Source: Adenophora triphylla var. japonica (taxonomy: Eukaryota; Streptophyta; Magnoliopsida; Asterales; Campanulaceae). From it: DNA of 64,000 nt. The notes below the pieces were generated by a model. It had not been told where the DNA came from. It saw only the letters and a list, made by a program, of their open reading frames with translations, and ran no database searches. Position numbers and translations under genes: made by a program. Every line of letters starts with the position of its first letter. The stretch's first letter is position 1. Shown in pieces: positions 1 to 9,929 of this stretch. The DNA is taken from assembly GCA_022495995.1 (NCBI GenBank), contig JAFEMH010001450.1, positions 408,059 to 472,058 of the forward strand, written 5' to 3'.

Positions 1-349
1 GGATAAGAAGAAGCAGCAATCCTAACAGGAACATGGCTGAAAGGTTTAGAAAAAGACCACCAAAACCTAGACTCTATGACCAAGATGCTCTTCCGGTTCC
101 ATTGGTCAAATTTGTTTGTTGGGGGAGAAAATGTGCGGGGAGAATTGTTTTTCGCCTTCAAGCCAAGGTTACCATTGGTTATCTGATTATGATAGAGGGC
201 ATACAACCCGTTAAGGGTGGGTTCAAAACCAAAAATCCTACATATAGCTATAATGGAAATAAGGGCTCTAATGGTATTTGGGGTCAGGTTCATAGGGAGG
301 CAGCTGTTGAAATTGAGAAACCGGTTGATAAAGGGGTCAAGAGGGAGCC

Positions 350-1339
350 TCAGTCCATTCTCAAACTGGACCCCGTAGAAGATACAGGCTCTATTGTCCT
401 CACGGACATCTGCCACCATCTCAGGTTCCCCTTTATCTCCCTATGCTGAAGGCCGTAGACACGAAATTGCTTGGGGTCAACATTGTAAGTGGTATATGTT
501 TCTGACTCCCAGACAGTAGGGGCCACCTCCTTGCCTTTCCTCTTCTTGCCGCGGCCAGGATTTGCCTCAACCGCATGACTCTTGCCGCGGGCACTGACAT
601 CCTCCTCAGAATCTTCCCCGAAGGCATCAACGATCCTCGTTGCCTTCTGGGTCGTGCCCGCTACCATGCGACCTTCCTTCTCGCGGTCATCATCCACCGT
701 CTCCGCGCTCTGAGAGCCAAAGAGACTGGTAGATGACCCCTTGGAGGGTTCCACCTCAGCTTCATCCTCTTCGCCTCCATCCACCTCCATTTCACCACCG
801 TCATCACTACTACTCAGGTCCACTACGGGCACGTCAGGGGCCTCGGTCTGGACCTCAGGAAAGATAGTGTTCAAAGGTTCAACGTCTAGGGGAATACTCA
901 AGTCTTCTGCGGCCAGGCACTGGTACTTATTCATTTGGGCAAGATCCATAAGGGCAACTCTCTCCCAATTAGTTATCACTCTAGGGTTGCGAATCGCTCT
1001 CCTCACCAGTTCAACGACGTTCAAAGCATGATCTCTCTCTCGGGAAAACCTGCACAGAACCCCCATCACAAAACTTCTTAATCTTTTGGTATCCCCTAAC
1101 ACCAATATATCCTCGTTCACAACCAATTTTTTCTTGGCCTCCCACAATCGGGGTGGGACAAAAGGCCCCCATTGGTACTTCTCACAAAAATACTGGAAGG
1201 ACTTCATGGACAACCTTAGCCACCCAAAGGCCACCTTCCTATAGATACCCCCTGACCGTTTACAAATAGCGAAGGTATCAGGAGTGGTTCCATTTCCTAG
1301 TTCTACCGGACGGACTGGACCAAACTGACGGGTCGTCAT
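350..1339 (-). CDS. Antisense accessory ORF of E0, unknown function (329 aa)
   Basis: An uninterrupted minus-strand frame starts at an ATG at 1339 and ends at 350. I do not recognise the family. Residues 1-150 look globular, rich in aromatic and basic residues. Residues 170-235 are acidic and serine-rich. A basic cluster KKRKGKE near residue 267 could be a nuclear localisation signal. A TATA box lies about 175 bp upstream of the start codon, which argues for a real transcription unit read against the element. Its place just before the 3' LTR equals that of the antisense genes in E1 and E2b, but I see no clear similarity to either product. It may be the C-terminal remnant of a larger accessory protein. 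Confidence 0.55.
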   Translation of the reverse strand: MTTRQFGPVRPVELGNGTTPDTFAICKRSGGIYRKVAFGWLRLSMKSFQYFCEKYQWGPFVPPRLWEAKKKLVVNEDILVLGDTKRLRSFVMGVLCRFSRERDHALNVVELVRRAIRNPRVITNWERVALMDLAQMNKYQCLAAEDLSIPLDVEPLNTIFPEVQTEAPDVPVVDLSSSDDGGEMEVDGGEEDEAEVEPSKGSSTSLFGSQSAETVDDDREKEGRMVAGTTQKATRIVDAFGEDSEEDVSARGKSHAVEANPGRGKKRKGKEVAPTVWESETYTTYNVDPKQFRVYGLQHREIKGNLRWWQMSVRTIEPVSSTGSSLRMD

Positions 1340-1513
1340 CAAGTCCCAAGCAACAGAAAGAGATGAAGAAGAAGAAGAAGTTAAAAGACAAAATTACTTA
1401 CGGATTTGGAATAGGAGTAAGAAAACGCTAAGCACAGACAACAATTTCTTTCTCTCTAATGGCAATTTGGAGGCTTGAAAGTGATAAAAGGGCTTTGAGG
1501 GTTGAAGGGTTTG

Positions 1514-1548
1514 TATTTATAGGCCTACTTATACGGGTCGACCCGTAT
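1514..1548 (-). promoter_or_regulatory. TATA box plus 18-bp palindrome upstream of the E0 antisense ORF
   Basis: On the minus strand a perfect palindrome, ATACGGGTCGACCCGTAT (1531-1548), is followed 9 bp later by TATAAATA (1514-1521) and then by a leader of roughly 150 bp to the ATG at 1339. The spacing is that of a core promoter with an upstream binding site. Confidence 0.65.
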
Positions 1549-1893
1549 TAAATAGCCCACAAACCATTCCCCTCAAACCACGAACCGGCGCCAACGTTTG
1601 GAAATTTGAAAATTCATCAGTCAGCATCTATAGCACCTATTGGATGATTGACACGTACCTTCCGTACCTGTCACGCGCTGTCTCTTCACCTGCCAAGGGG
1701 CCCACCAGATTAACCGGGAGGCAGAGAAATAAAGCTTCTACAAGCTTCCTCACGTGCCTCTCACATGTGCCTATTGGCACGGGAGGCAGGGCAAAAACCA
1801 ATGAAAAACACCAACACTGGTGCCGGCCTAAGGAGCGATCTACCAGAATCGAGCTTAACTAGTAGATCCTCGCTCAGACCATAAATAATCACT

Positions 1894-1913
1894 CACTTGG
1901 AGCTAGGGGCGAT
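1894..1913 (+). other. Polypurine tract of E0
   Basis: The purine-rich run with core GGAGCTAGGGG lies directly before the TGATGAG that opens the LTR. It fits the plus-strand priming site of an LTR retrotransposon on the plus strand. Confidence 0.5.
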
Positions 1914-2813
1914 TGATGAGCCCGGACCAGCTAGACCGGGCCCAAGCTCAGTCTGATCCAAAGGCCCAGTAGGACGTGGCGTTCCCTAGATCGCCAGAGT
2001 TAAGACCATGGACCTATGGGCCCTAAAGGGCAAGACCGCGTTTCTCTCATACCATCCCAGTCAAGATCGAAGGGATTTAGATCGTCAGCTAGGTGACCGC
2101 TGGAGTTATGACCGTCTCATCCGTGTCCGCGTCAATTATCATTGATCGCGCCCAAGATGTTGACTGTGGTCTTATACCAGACTCCCGGTTATCTCGCCAG
2201 ACTCCCGGTTATGACCAAAGCTTATTGAACAAGTTTACTTACTGGCTCTGACAGTACAGTAACCGGCTCACTCCCATCGCATTGAATGCGGCTCAGACAG
2301 GCGCCTACTATCGCCATTAATGCGTCGCGCCAACTCTCCCAAATACACGGCTCCCGTCCCTTTCAGCGACATCCCCTCTGACAGTGAATCTTCCTTCCCT
2401 GACAGAGCTAATCCGATGCAAACATGTGTATCTGGTCAAAGACTAGGATGCCCTTTAGGGCTGACCTCATGGCTAAAAGGCTGACCTCATGGCTTACATC
2501 AGCGAGCAGCTCTCCATTGCCTATAAATAGAAGACCTTTGTCCCCTTGGACAAGGTAAGTGCAAAATTGACATTGTAAGTCATTATCTAAACCCTAAACA
2601 CATACACACACACTCTAAGACATTCCAAGGTCTTATTCTCAGGTTATCATATCTTTCTTGTTATCTTATCCTTACACCCGAGGGCCTGAGTTGGATTAAC
2701 ATCCGACTTTGACCTTAACAGTGCTTTGCTTTGTTGTGTTCTAGATACACCCAAAATATATCCTGCCAGATATCTTTCAACCTCTCTCACCCTAAAAGGC
2801 CATGGTGTCATCA
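1914..2813 (+). repeat. 3' LTR of E0 (about 900 bp)
   Basis: The repeat begins TGATGA and ends TCATCA, the expected short inverted ends. It contains a TATA box (TATAAATA, 2522-2529), a leader-like stretch and T-rich 3' part. A diverged minus-strand relative lies at 25575-26080 and matches it through the TATA box and beyond, which supports the LTR reading. The second LTR is outside the window, so the exact ends are inferred. Confidence 0.6.
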
Positions 2814-2988
2814 GAGAGTGATTTGTGATGGTTTTAGTCTTTTAGAGAAGTGGTTGAGGCAGATGGATGAGTGACAACTATGGTGGGTGAGACAACAAAT
2901 TAAGATGATGCCGAGTGGAGAAATTGGTGAAAATTAATGTCAATATTCCTAAAACGAGCTTTTTAATAACTCTTTCTAAAAAGAGCTA
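2814..2988. other. Unassigned sequence between the E0 LTR and the Stowaway-like element
   Basis: AT-rich, no ORF and no repeat that I recognise. It would continue at 22561 if all insertions between were removed. Confidence 0.4.
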
Positions 2989-2991
2989 CTC

Positions 2992-2996
2992 CCTCC
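2992..2996. repeat. E1 target site duplication, left copy (CCTCC)
   Basis: Five bases directly before the TG of the left LTR, identical to 21781-21785 directly after the right LTR. Together they rebuild the Stowaway end CTCCCTCCGTCTC. Confidence 0.9.
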
Positions 2997-4775
2997 TGTG
3001 ATGATGTGTCGCCATTTCTCGCAGGAAAGGAAATTTCGATTCTTTCGCGTTTCTTTGAAAAAAACCAAATAAGACCCGGGAAAAAAGAAGAACGGAGTCG
3101 CCACGCCATTTTTGTTTTAAGGGCCAAAACTTTGAAAAAAGCCCGAGATCAGAAATTTGGGTTCGGAGGTCATGTTACATGCCGGGAAGGACGTTAGTGT
3201 GCACCCGAAATGCCTCGTAAAACGAGTCTTCCAAGCTGAAAATCATTTGTGTGTGTGTGTGTGTGTGTGTGTCTTGGCCAAAATAATTTGAAACTCAGAA
3301 AAGTAAAAATTGGGATATCTTTTCAAGACTTTAAACTGATCCCATGAATTTTTGGAAGATTTTTGGATTGAGATTTGGTACTCAAAAGACCTTTTGAAGT
3401 TGAGAGCCACTTCTGCCAGAATGAAAAAGGCAGTGGACCTTTGATTTTGAAATGGATTCAAGGGTCTTAAAACTTCATAATCTGGATAAACTCAGAGAAT
3501 GAAAGTTGTTCAAGACACCTTAAACAAGATTTGTGCGAAGTAATTTTCCATTTTGGAGAAGATTTGAGGGGTCAAAACCTTCTGGAAACCTCAGATATGA
3601 GATCTGGATTCCCAGAAGCTGATGAACTAGCCTCTGAAAGAAAATTTGAAAAGAGGAGTTTTACTCACCCAAAAAATAAAGTAAAAATATGTATGGAAAT
3701 ATCAGGATGTTGGCTACAAAAAGTGTTTTGTAGTCAACACCAAATTCCACATTTATCTGTGTCCAAAAATTTAGACCATGGACTGAGGTCTGAGAAAATT
3801 GCTACTGGACAACAACTTCTCAAGAGAGAAAATGTGATTTTAAGGGGGGTTTTGCATCCATGCTTGTCCCCATTTCCCTAGGTTTTGGTTAGTGATCACT
3901 TGACATTTTAGTGGTGAATCAACTATACCAAACCATCCTTGGGGTACATTAGGACTAAGCACTTCATTTGCTTGGGAAGGGGAATTTTATCCTTTGAAAA
4001 TGAGATTTGATGCTTGAAAATGGTTTTTAGGGTTTTGAAAATGAGTTTTCTTTGCAAGAAAGTAAGATAACTTGAAAATAATTTTGATCTTTGTAGAAGA
4101 TCATCCATGGAGATGGTCTTCCATGGTGATCTTCTTAGATCTAAAGCAAGAAGATGAAAGAACTACATTTTGTAGTTTGCAAATGCATGCATGGTTGGAG
4201 TTTAGGGTAAGGAGAAGGAGGGTTTACCAATCTTCCTTGTGTTCTTGAGTTTTTGGCTTGAGTGTATGAGTGTTTAAGGCTTGAATATGAGAGTGAGTGG
4301 ATGAGTGTGAGTTGGGAAAGATTGGAGAGAAAATGGTGACAATTCTTGAAGAATTCTCACTGTTTTCTCTCTATATTTCGCCAGAGGTTCGGTGCAATTG
4401 GTGTTGTGGCTCCTTATTTTTGTGACTGGAGGGCTCAATTTATAGCCCTCTGAAAGATGCAAACCTATCCGCGCGGATGGGATCCTTCAGCGTGCACTGT
4501 TCATTAAATGCAGCTCCAGCTTTGGACAAGAGGAATATTTCTTTTGAAAATTCAAATTAACAGCCAGTTTATTGTTTCCAGCCATTTCTATTTGTGGTTT
4601 TATTCCTTTTGTTTTACTTTTTGAGATTCTTTTTGAGGTTTAACCTTAAATAACAATGCCCATTTTACCCTCACTTTGTTAGAAAAGTTAGGATTGTTAG
4701 GAATTGTTAGAAATGTTATAACTTTCGTTAATTTTCTAACGAAAATTCTAACAAGCTCAAATTGGAGCACTTACA
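2997..4775 (-). repeat. 3' LTR of E1
   Basis: On the minus strand it starts TGTAAGTGCTCC at 4775 and ends ATCATCACA at 2997. A GT microsatellite of 12 units (3249-3272) is 15 units in the other LTR, which explains the 6-bp length difference. The stretch resembling the PBS (GTGGCGACTCCG, inverse at about 3097-3108) lies in U5. Confidence 0.93.
4438..4478 (-). promoter_or_regulatory. E1 LTR core promoter: palindrome and TATA box
   Basis: ATCCGCGCGGAT (4467-4478) is a perfect palindrome. It lies 22 bp upstream, on the minus strand, of TATAAAT (4438-4444). The same palindrome stands before both antisense genes of E1 (6321-6330 and 9801-9812). The copy in the other LTR (21472-21483) has one substitution. 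Confidence 0.75.
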
Positions 4776-4789
4776 GTAGCCCCTCGGCG
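4776..4789 (-). other. Polypurine tract of E1
   Basis: On the minus strand GAGGGG plus a few bases abuts the TGTAAG that opens the 3' LTR. Position and composition fit a plus-strand primer. Confidence 0.7.
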
Positions 4790-4888
4790 ACGGCGCTTTC
4801 GAAGGAAGCGGGGTCGTCGATAAGAGTAAGGCTCCATATTTGGCGGGATGATCGAGTGATCGGGTGGCTGAACCTAGCGATAGGCTAC

Positions 4889-4923
4889 CTACGTATCCCG
4901 AATGGGAATCAAGCCGGCCGTAG
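4889..4923 (+). other. Conserved CTACG/CGTAG hairpin, copy A
   Basis: Outer stem CTACG/CGTAG and inner stem TCCC/GGGA. Copies with the same outer stem and compensated inner stems lie at 5384-5419, 11677-11715 and, in E2b, 57543-57580. Function unknown. Confidence 0.5.
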
Positions 4924-4939
4924 TTCGGGTCTTTGACCC

Positions 4940-5310
4940 TGGAGATGATGGCGTTTTAGGTGCCTCGAACCTGATGAGCGAGTTCTGCAGTCGGCTGCTG
5001 GAGAGAAACTCTGCTGGGGATAAGAGATGACCATTTTTGGTCTGATGGCTACCCGCTCTGCTGGGGATAGGAAATGACCATTTTCGGTCTGATGGCTATC
5101 CGCTCTGCTGGGGATGATTGTGATTTATCGCTTTCCTAGTGATAGCGTCTTAGGTGCCTCGAACCTTGGAGATGATGGCTTTTTAGGTGCCTCGGACCTT
5201 GGAGATGGCGTTTTAGGTGCCTCGGGCCTTGATGATGGCGTTTTAGGTGCCTCGAACCTTGGAGATGATGGCTTTTTAGGTGCCTCGGACCTTAATTTGA
5301 AATGGCCTTT
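4940..5310. repeat. Short tandem repeats of 47 bp and about 32 bp in the E1 3' region
   Basis: A 47-bp unit beginning CTCTGCTGGGGA repeats at 5009, 5056 and 5103. A second unit of about 32 bp containing TTTTAGGTGCCTCG occurs once near 4950 and several times in 5140-5300. Both lie between the antisense genes and the LTR. Confidence 0.8.
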
Positions 5311-5383
5311 CGGTGGACTTTGTCTGCTGCCGAAGGAGAGGGTGACCGTTTTGGTCGGGGGGCTGGACCTAATGATAGGCTAC

Positions 5384-5419
5384 CTACGTATCCCTAGTGG
5401 GAATCAAGCCCTTTCGTAG
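5384..5419 (+). other. Conserved CTACG/CGTAG hairpin, copy B
   Basis: Second copy in the E1 3' region with inner stem TCCC/GGGA. It lies in a block of about 45 bp nearly identical to that around copy A. Confidence 0.5.
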
Positions 5420-5499
5420 TTCGAGTACTACTCGAGATTCCGTTGGCTTTTGGGATTCCGTTATCTTTGCTGGGGATTTTGTTAGCCTTTGCTGGGGAA

Positions 5500-6215
5500 A
5501 ATCAGACGTATTTGTCTGGGAAATCAGTCTTACGTTTGACTGCCGGGGAAGATTTTGATGAAAGATACGGGATCTCGTTATCTTTCTCAGGGAGGTCGGC
5601 CTTACGTTTGACTGCCGTCGAATGATTTTGATGAAAGAAACGGGATTCCGTTAACTTTCTCGGAGAGATCGGACTTACGTTTTACTGCCGGGGAAGATTT
5701 TGATGAAAGATACGGGATCTCGTTATCTTTCTCGGGGAGATCGGTCTTACGTCTGACTGCCATTTGATGATTTTGATGAAAGATACGGGATCCGTTATCT
5801 TTCTCGGGGCACTCGGTCTTACGTTTTACTGCCGGGGATGATTTTGATAAAAGATACGGGATCCGTTATCTTTCTCGGGGCACTCGGTCTTACGTTTTAC
5901 TGCCGGGGAATGATTTTGATGAAAGATACGGGATCCGTTATCTTTCTCGGGGAAATCGGTCTTACGTTTGACTGCCGTTGAGGAAATTGATGAAAGATAC
6001 GGGATCTCGTTATCTTTCTCGGGGAAATCGGTCTTACGTTTGACTGCCGTTGGAATGATTTTGATGAAAGATACGGGATCCGTTATCTTTCTCAGGGCAC
6101 TCGGTCTTACGTTTTACTGCCGGTTGATGATTTTGATGAAAGATACGGGATCCGTTATCTTTCTCGGGGCACTCGGTCTTACGTTTTACTGCCGGGGATG
6201 GTTTCCTTGACAAGG
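5500..6215. repeat. 72-bp tandem repeat array (about 10 units) in the E1 3' region
   Basis: The word CTTACGTTT recurs ten times at steps of 70-80 bp, settling at 71-73 bp in the right half. Each unit also carries GATGAAAGATACGGGATC. The right half is the most regular. Plant Tat elements are known to form such arrays in their 3' untranslated region, and some satellites arise from them. Confidence 0.9.
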
Positions 6216-6320
6216 GGCTGACTTTGGTTAACTTTGGTTAACTCTGTCAAGTTGGGGACTGAATTGCAGAGTCCTGGAATTTTAAGGGGCAAAAGGGTCA
6301 TTTTGACCCTTACAATCCTG

Positions 6321-6358
6321 TCCGCGCGGAGAGGGTTGAAAAGTCAGGGGTATTAATT
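6321..6358 (+). promoter_or_regulatory. Promoter candidate of the PMD-like antisense gene of E1
   Basis: The palindrome TCCGCGCGGA (6321-6330) is followed about 20 bp later by a weak TATA-like TATTAATT (6351-6358). The ATG is 136 bp further on. The spacing mirrors the LTR promoter of the same element. Confidence 0.55.
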
Positions 6359-6493
6359 AGGGCCAACGCCCTTCTCCTTCCCCATTCAGTTTTTTTTGAA
6401 ATTGTCGAGAGCAGAGAGAGAGAAGCCGAGGAGAACCGCCATTGTTGCTCAAAAAGCTTCAAAAATCTTCCGTTTTTCTTCGATTTTCAAGCA

Positions 6494-9389
6494 ATGGAAC
6501 ACGGGGAAGGCGTTTTTCAAGGCCAAGGACGTGGCCCGGTAGCGGAGAGACGATTGGAGCTCGTCCGGATGAGGAGACATTACAATCTTTCGCAATCGGT
6601 TGCGGAGGAGCATTACCCCGATGCTTGGCAACATTGGGCTTCGGATTCGAATCTCCGAACGGTATACTTTGAAACCCTTTGATCCCTTTGTTGATTTCTT
6701 GTTTGAAATTTGAATTTTGGGTGATTTTTGAATTTTTTTTTTGAAAATTCGAATGATTGATGTTCTTGGCTTTGAATCTTGATTTTGATGCTTTGCATGT
6801 TGCAATGATTATGTGGGTATCCCAAAATATGCATTTTGCTTGGAGAAAGAATTGGCCTTTTCGCCATTTTTTTTTTGTAAATTCGAAAATTATGAATTGT
6901 GACTTTGATTTTTTTTTTTTGAAATTTGAATATTGCATGTTGAAAATTCGAAAATTGTGATGATGATTTTTTTTTTGAAATTGAATATTGATATTGGATG
7001 AATGATGCAATGCATGCATTTCGTTTGGAAAGAATGGGCATTTTGCCAATATGAGATGTATGTATGTTTAGGATTTTTTTTTGAAAAGTGGGACGGATTT
7101 TTCCTCCCGTTGCATGTAAGATGGATGATATGCATGTATGCATTTTTTTTTTTGAAAATGGGACGGAGTTTTATTTCCGTCAACTTCTTGTAGAATATGC
7201 ATGTATGCATTTTTTTGTTTATTGAAAATTGTTAAATGGGATTTGCTGAAAACTGTCTTTTCTGTGAGAAAAATGGGGTTATGTCTATTGCATGCCGTTA
7301 TGCTGCCGAAATTTTTTTTTTTTAATGCATGTGTATGCTTTTTTTTTGTGCAAATGCAAAATGCAATTTTTTTTTTGACATTTTCTCTCTTTTTTTTTGC
7401 AGGGCGGAAACCGTTTTGTGACGGAGCAGCTGAATAAAATGAAGACTCGAGGATCGGTGGAGTCCGTAGTTGACCTGTGGGATCGGCTTCCGGATGTGGG
7501 CCGAGGAGCTTTGCCGAGTCCGAGACAGATTGTTGTTGAGACCGGGCTCTGGGAGTTTGTTGAGTGCTTGAGGGGACTGGTCAAGTTCCCTAAGAGCAAG
7601 GGCCTGATGTTTGCTTTGGCGCAGCATTGGTGGGACGCGACCCACACCTTTCACTTCTTCTTCCGGGGCGAGGCTACGGTTACGCCCTCCGATTACGCCT
7701 GCGATCACGGGCCGTCCTTCAATGGACGCGGCATTGAGTGGCGGGATGGCTACAGCGATGCGGATCTACTGTGCTCTTCTCGGGATTTTCCCTATTCCCA
7801 AAAAGGGGATGGGGATGGAGTATGCCGTGGTTTACGGTAAGATTGTGGAGACCATCGTGAGTTACGAGGCTGGGGAGGAGAGGATAGGCGCTGAGCAGAT
7901 CGCTAGGGCCTTCTTGTGGTTTGCTTTTTCGAGCACCCTCTTTGGGCATGCTGAGGGGACGGCAGTCTTTGCCTTGCTGAGGTCCTTGGAGGACATGGAG
8001 ACGGCCGGAGATGTCTCGGGAGAGGCCGGGCCGGCAGAGCTTTATTTTGCTCTTGATAGGTACAAATTGGAAGGCCATGAGCTCCTTGCATCGCTTTGAG
8101 TTTGCCCTGGAGGTATAAGCTCTCTTTTTGCTTTCCCTCTCCCTCTTTTTTTTCGAGCACACACTTTTCTTTGCACTGGATTGATTTGATTTTTACCTTT
8201 CGCAGGTATGGGCGTTGGAGTTTTTCCACGTCACGATGTGGCGACAGCCGGAGTACGTCGGGGCGTATCCGGCCATGCACTCCTGGTCCAAGCATGCCCG
8301 GGAGAAGATAAGCTCCGGGGCGTACGACTCTCAGTACGCGGATTGCCTTCCTTTGACGGAGGCCGAGACAGATGAGGGGATGATATTCTTCCCCTGGGCT
8401 CGCTTCGAGGTGGCGCAGCTCGAAGGGCGCCGAGATTTGGACTGTGCAAATGGAGGATTCTGAGAGGTCTGACCTGCGATGCATATTATCTGGGAGAGAG
8501 GGTGACGCGCCAGCATGGCGTGAACTCGCCTTTGAGGACACCGGTGGAGCCTCCCGCCGATATGATGCACCCGAGTGATCGGTCCGTGACCTGGGATGAT
8601 TACAGAGCCGGCCAGCACTTCTCGGATTTCGTGGCGACTGAGCCATATGCGACATTCGTCTTGAGGAGGCTGAGGATGCCTCAGGTTCTGGATAGAGAGG
8701 GGCTTGGGATCCCGCGGTATCCTCGGACGGATTTTTCATATATCCAGGATGGGGTCCGATTGAGGGTGGAGATTCCTCAGCCCGAGCGGCTTCCACGAGC
8801 TTTCCGGCCTCGTCCGGGTATGAAGGTATGGCTTCTCTTTCTTTTTTTTTTCTTTTCTTCCCTGTCATCATTTTTTTTTGTTTCTGACGCTTTTGCTTTT
8901 GTGCAGTTTTCGGAGGTGGTCGTCGAGAAGCTGACGAAGCAAGTGATCGGAGCCAAGAGGTTCATCAGGAGGATGGTCGCTTGCGGGGCTCCTCAGGCTA
9001 GAGCGAGGCGACCACGGCCGGCGCCTGTCAGACGGGAGGCTTCCCCTATTCGCTCAGAGACTTCTTCAGAGACTCCTCTGTCTCCTCTCCTTGATCCCCG
9101 CGCGGTGCTGCCTTCGGATCACGTCATTCTCGGGGATCCACACGGGCAGGGACACGTTTGGCAGCATGGTGGGTCGTCTTCGTACGTCCAGGAGTCCGAC
9201 GCCTTCACCTTTGGATACGATTTTTTCGCAGATCTCGGCTTGCCCTATCAGAGCGTGCCGGTTGGTCCTGACGAGCCTCTTTCTGGAGACGAGGACGATT
9301 CTGAGCCCGAGATTTTCAGTGGCTCCCGAGGAGGCCGGCCCGAGTCGCAAGAGGGGCCGGGACGACGTCGCGCTAGGAATTCCGATTGA
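6494..9389 (+). pseudogene. Antisense accessory gene 2 of E1: plant-mobile-domain-like, four exons
   Basis: I read exons 6494-6661, 7403-8112, 8206-8825 and 8907-9389. The introns begin GTATAC, GTATAA and GTATGG and end TTGCAG, CGCAG and TGCAG. Intron 1 is T-rich. The third intron is 81 bp, so the frame reads through it. Exon 2 holds WWDATHTFHF followed by TVTPSDYA and, after a frame change, ITG. This is the signature of the plant mobile domain (aminotransferase-like, PF10536). Exon 3 begins VWALEFF, also typical. The C-terminus is acidic and proline/arginine-rich. Frame breaks occur near 7705, 8085 and 8440, so this copy is unlikely to yield a full protein. A homologous gene lies at 60317-63303 in E2b. 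Known host PMD proteins act in silencing and gene expression. The role here is unknown. Confidence 0.75.
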
Positions 9390-9459
9390 TTACCCCCCCC
9401 TGATTTTTTTTTTTAGACTGATTTTTTTTGAGATTTATGACTGGGATTGAGATTTGTAC

Positions 9460-9624
9460 AGCTTATGCACATTTTTTTTATGGATGTAATAATTTAGGAT
9501 TTTATTGATGTTTGTTTGTTTTTTTTTTTATGCACACTCTTTTTTTTTTTTGGAATGTAATAATTTAGGATTTTATTTTATGAATGCAATGCAGTATGAA
9601 TGCAGTGTTGCATGAGCCTTGTTT

Positions 9625-9665
<41 letters not shown>
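9460..9665. repeat. Duplicated T-rich 3' flank and 38-bp poly-T tract
   Basis: The segment around GTAATAATTTAGGATTTTA occurs twice about 70 bp apart (near 9486 and 9557), each after a T run. A run of 38 T follows at 9626-9663. The AATGTAATAATTT words could serve polyadenylation of the upstream gene. Confidence 0.7.
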
Positions 9666-9800
9666 AAGGGTGCTTGTGTTTTGTATATGGACTGGTTTGG
9701 GGAGGTTTTTTGCACAGGTTCCGAGCAACCGGGACGGAATATTCCTCTTTTGGTGTAGCAGCTTGGACTGTTGCAGATTTTTCTGATGGAAAACAAACAT

Positions 9801-9812
9801 ATCCGCGCGGAT
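9801..9812 (+). promoter_or_regulatory. Palindrome upstream of antisense gene 1 of E1
   Basis: ATCCGCGCGGAT is identical to the palindrome of the E1 3' LTR promoter. The gene's ATG is at 9930. TATA-like candidates between the two are weak (TTTAATTTT, AAATATCC). Confidence 0.6.
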
Positions 9813-9929
9813 GGGGTCCTGCATCTGACATTGTCCTTTAATTTTGCTTCAGATCTGGTCTCACTTTATTTCAAATTCAAATATCCTCTTCAACCTCCAG
9901 CCATTTTCGGGGAGAAAGAGAGAAAAACC

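Larger units (their letters stand above)
1..2813 (+). mobile_element. E0: 3' part of a Ty3/gypsy Tat-like LTR retrotransposon
   Basis: The window opens inside a plus-strand element. What remains is an antisense accessory ORF (350-1339), about 550 bp of non-coding sequence, a purine-rich tract and a 900-bp LTR. The arrangement of an antisense gene between pol and the 3' LTR matches the two better preserved elements further right (E1, E2b), which is why I read it as Tat-like. No gag or pol is visible. Bases 1-349 hold nothing I can assign. The 5' half lies outside the window, so the target duplication cannot be checked. Confidence 0.6.

Noticed and set aside
33..449. Plus-strand frame of 138 codons at the window start
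   Set aside because: No motif; overlaps the end of the antisense ORF and lies in non-coding E0 sequence.
4776..4795. PBS on the plus strand after the left LTR of E1
   Set aside because: No tRNA complementarity; the clear PBS is at 19977-19994 on the minus strand, so this end is the PPT side.
5500..6215. CRISPR array
   Set aside because: Units are contiguous degenerate tandem repeats without unique spacers; the host is a plant.
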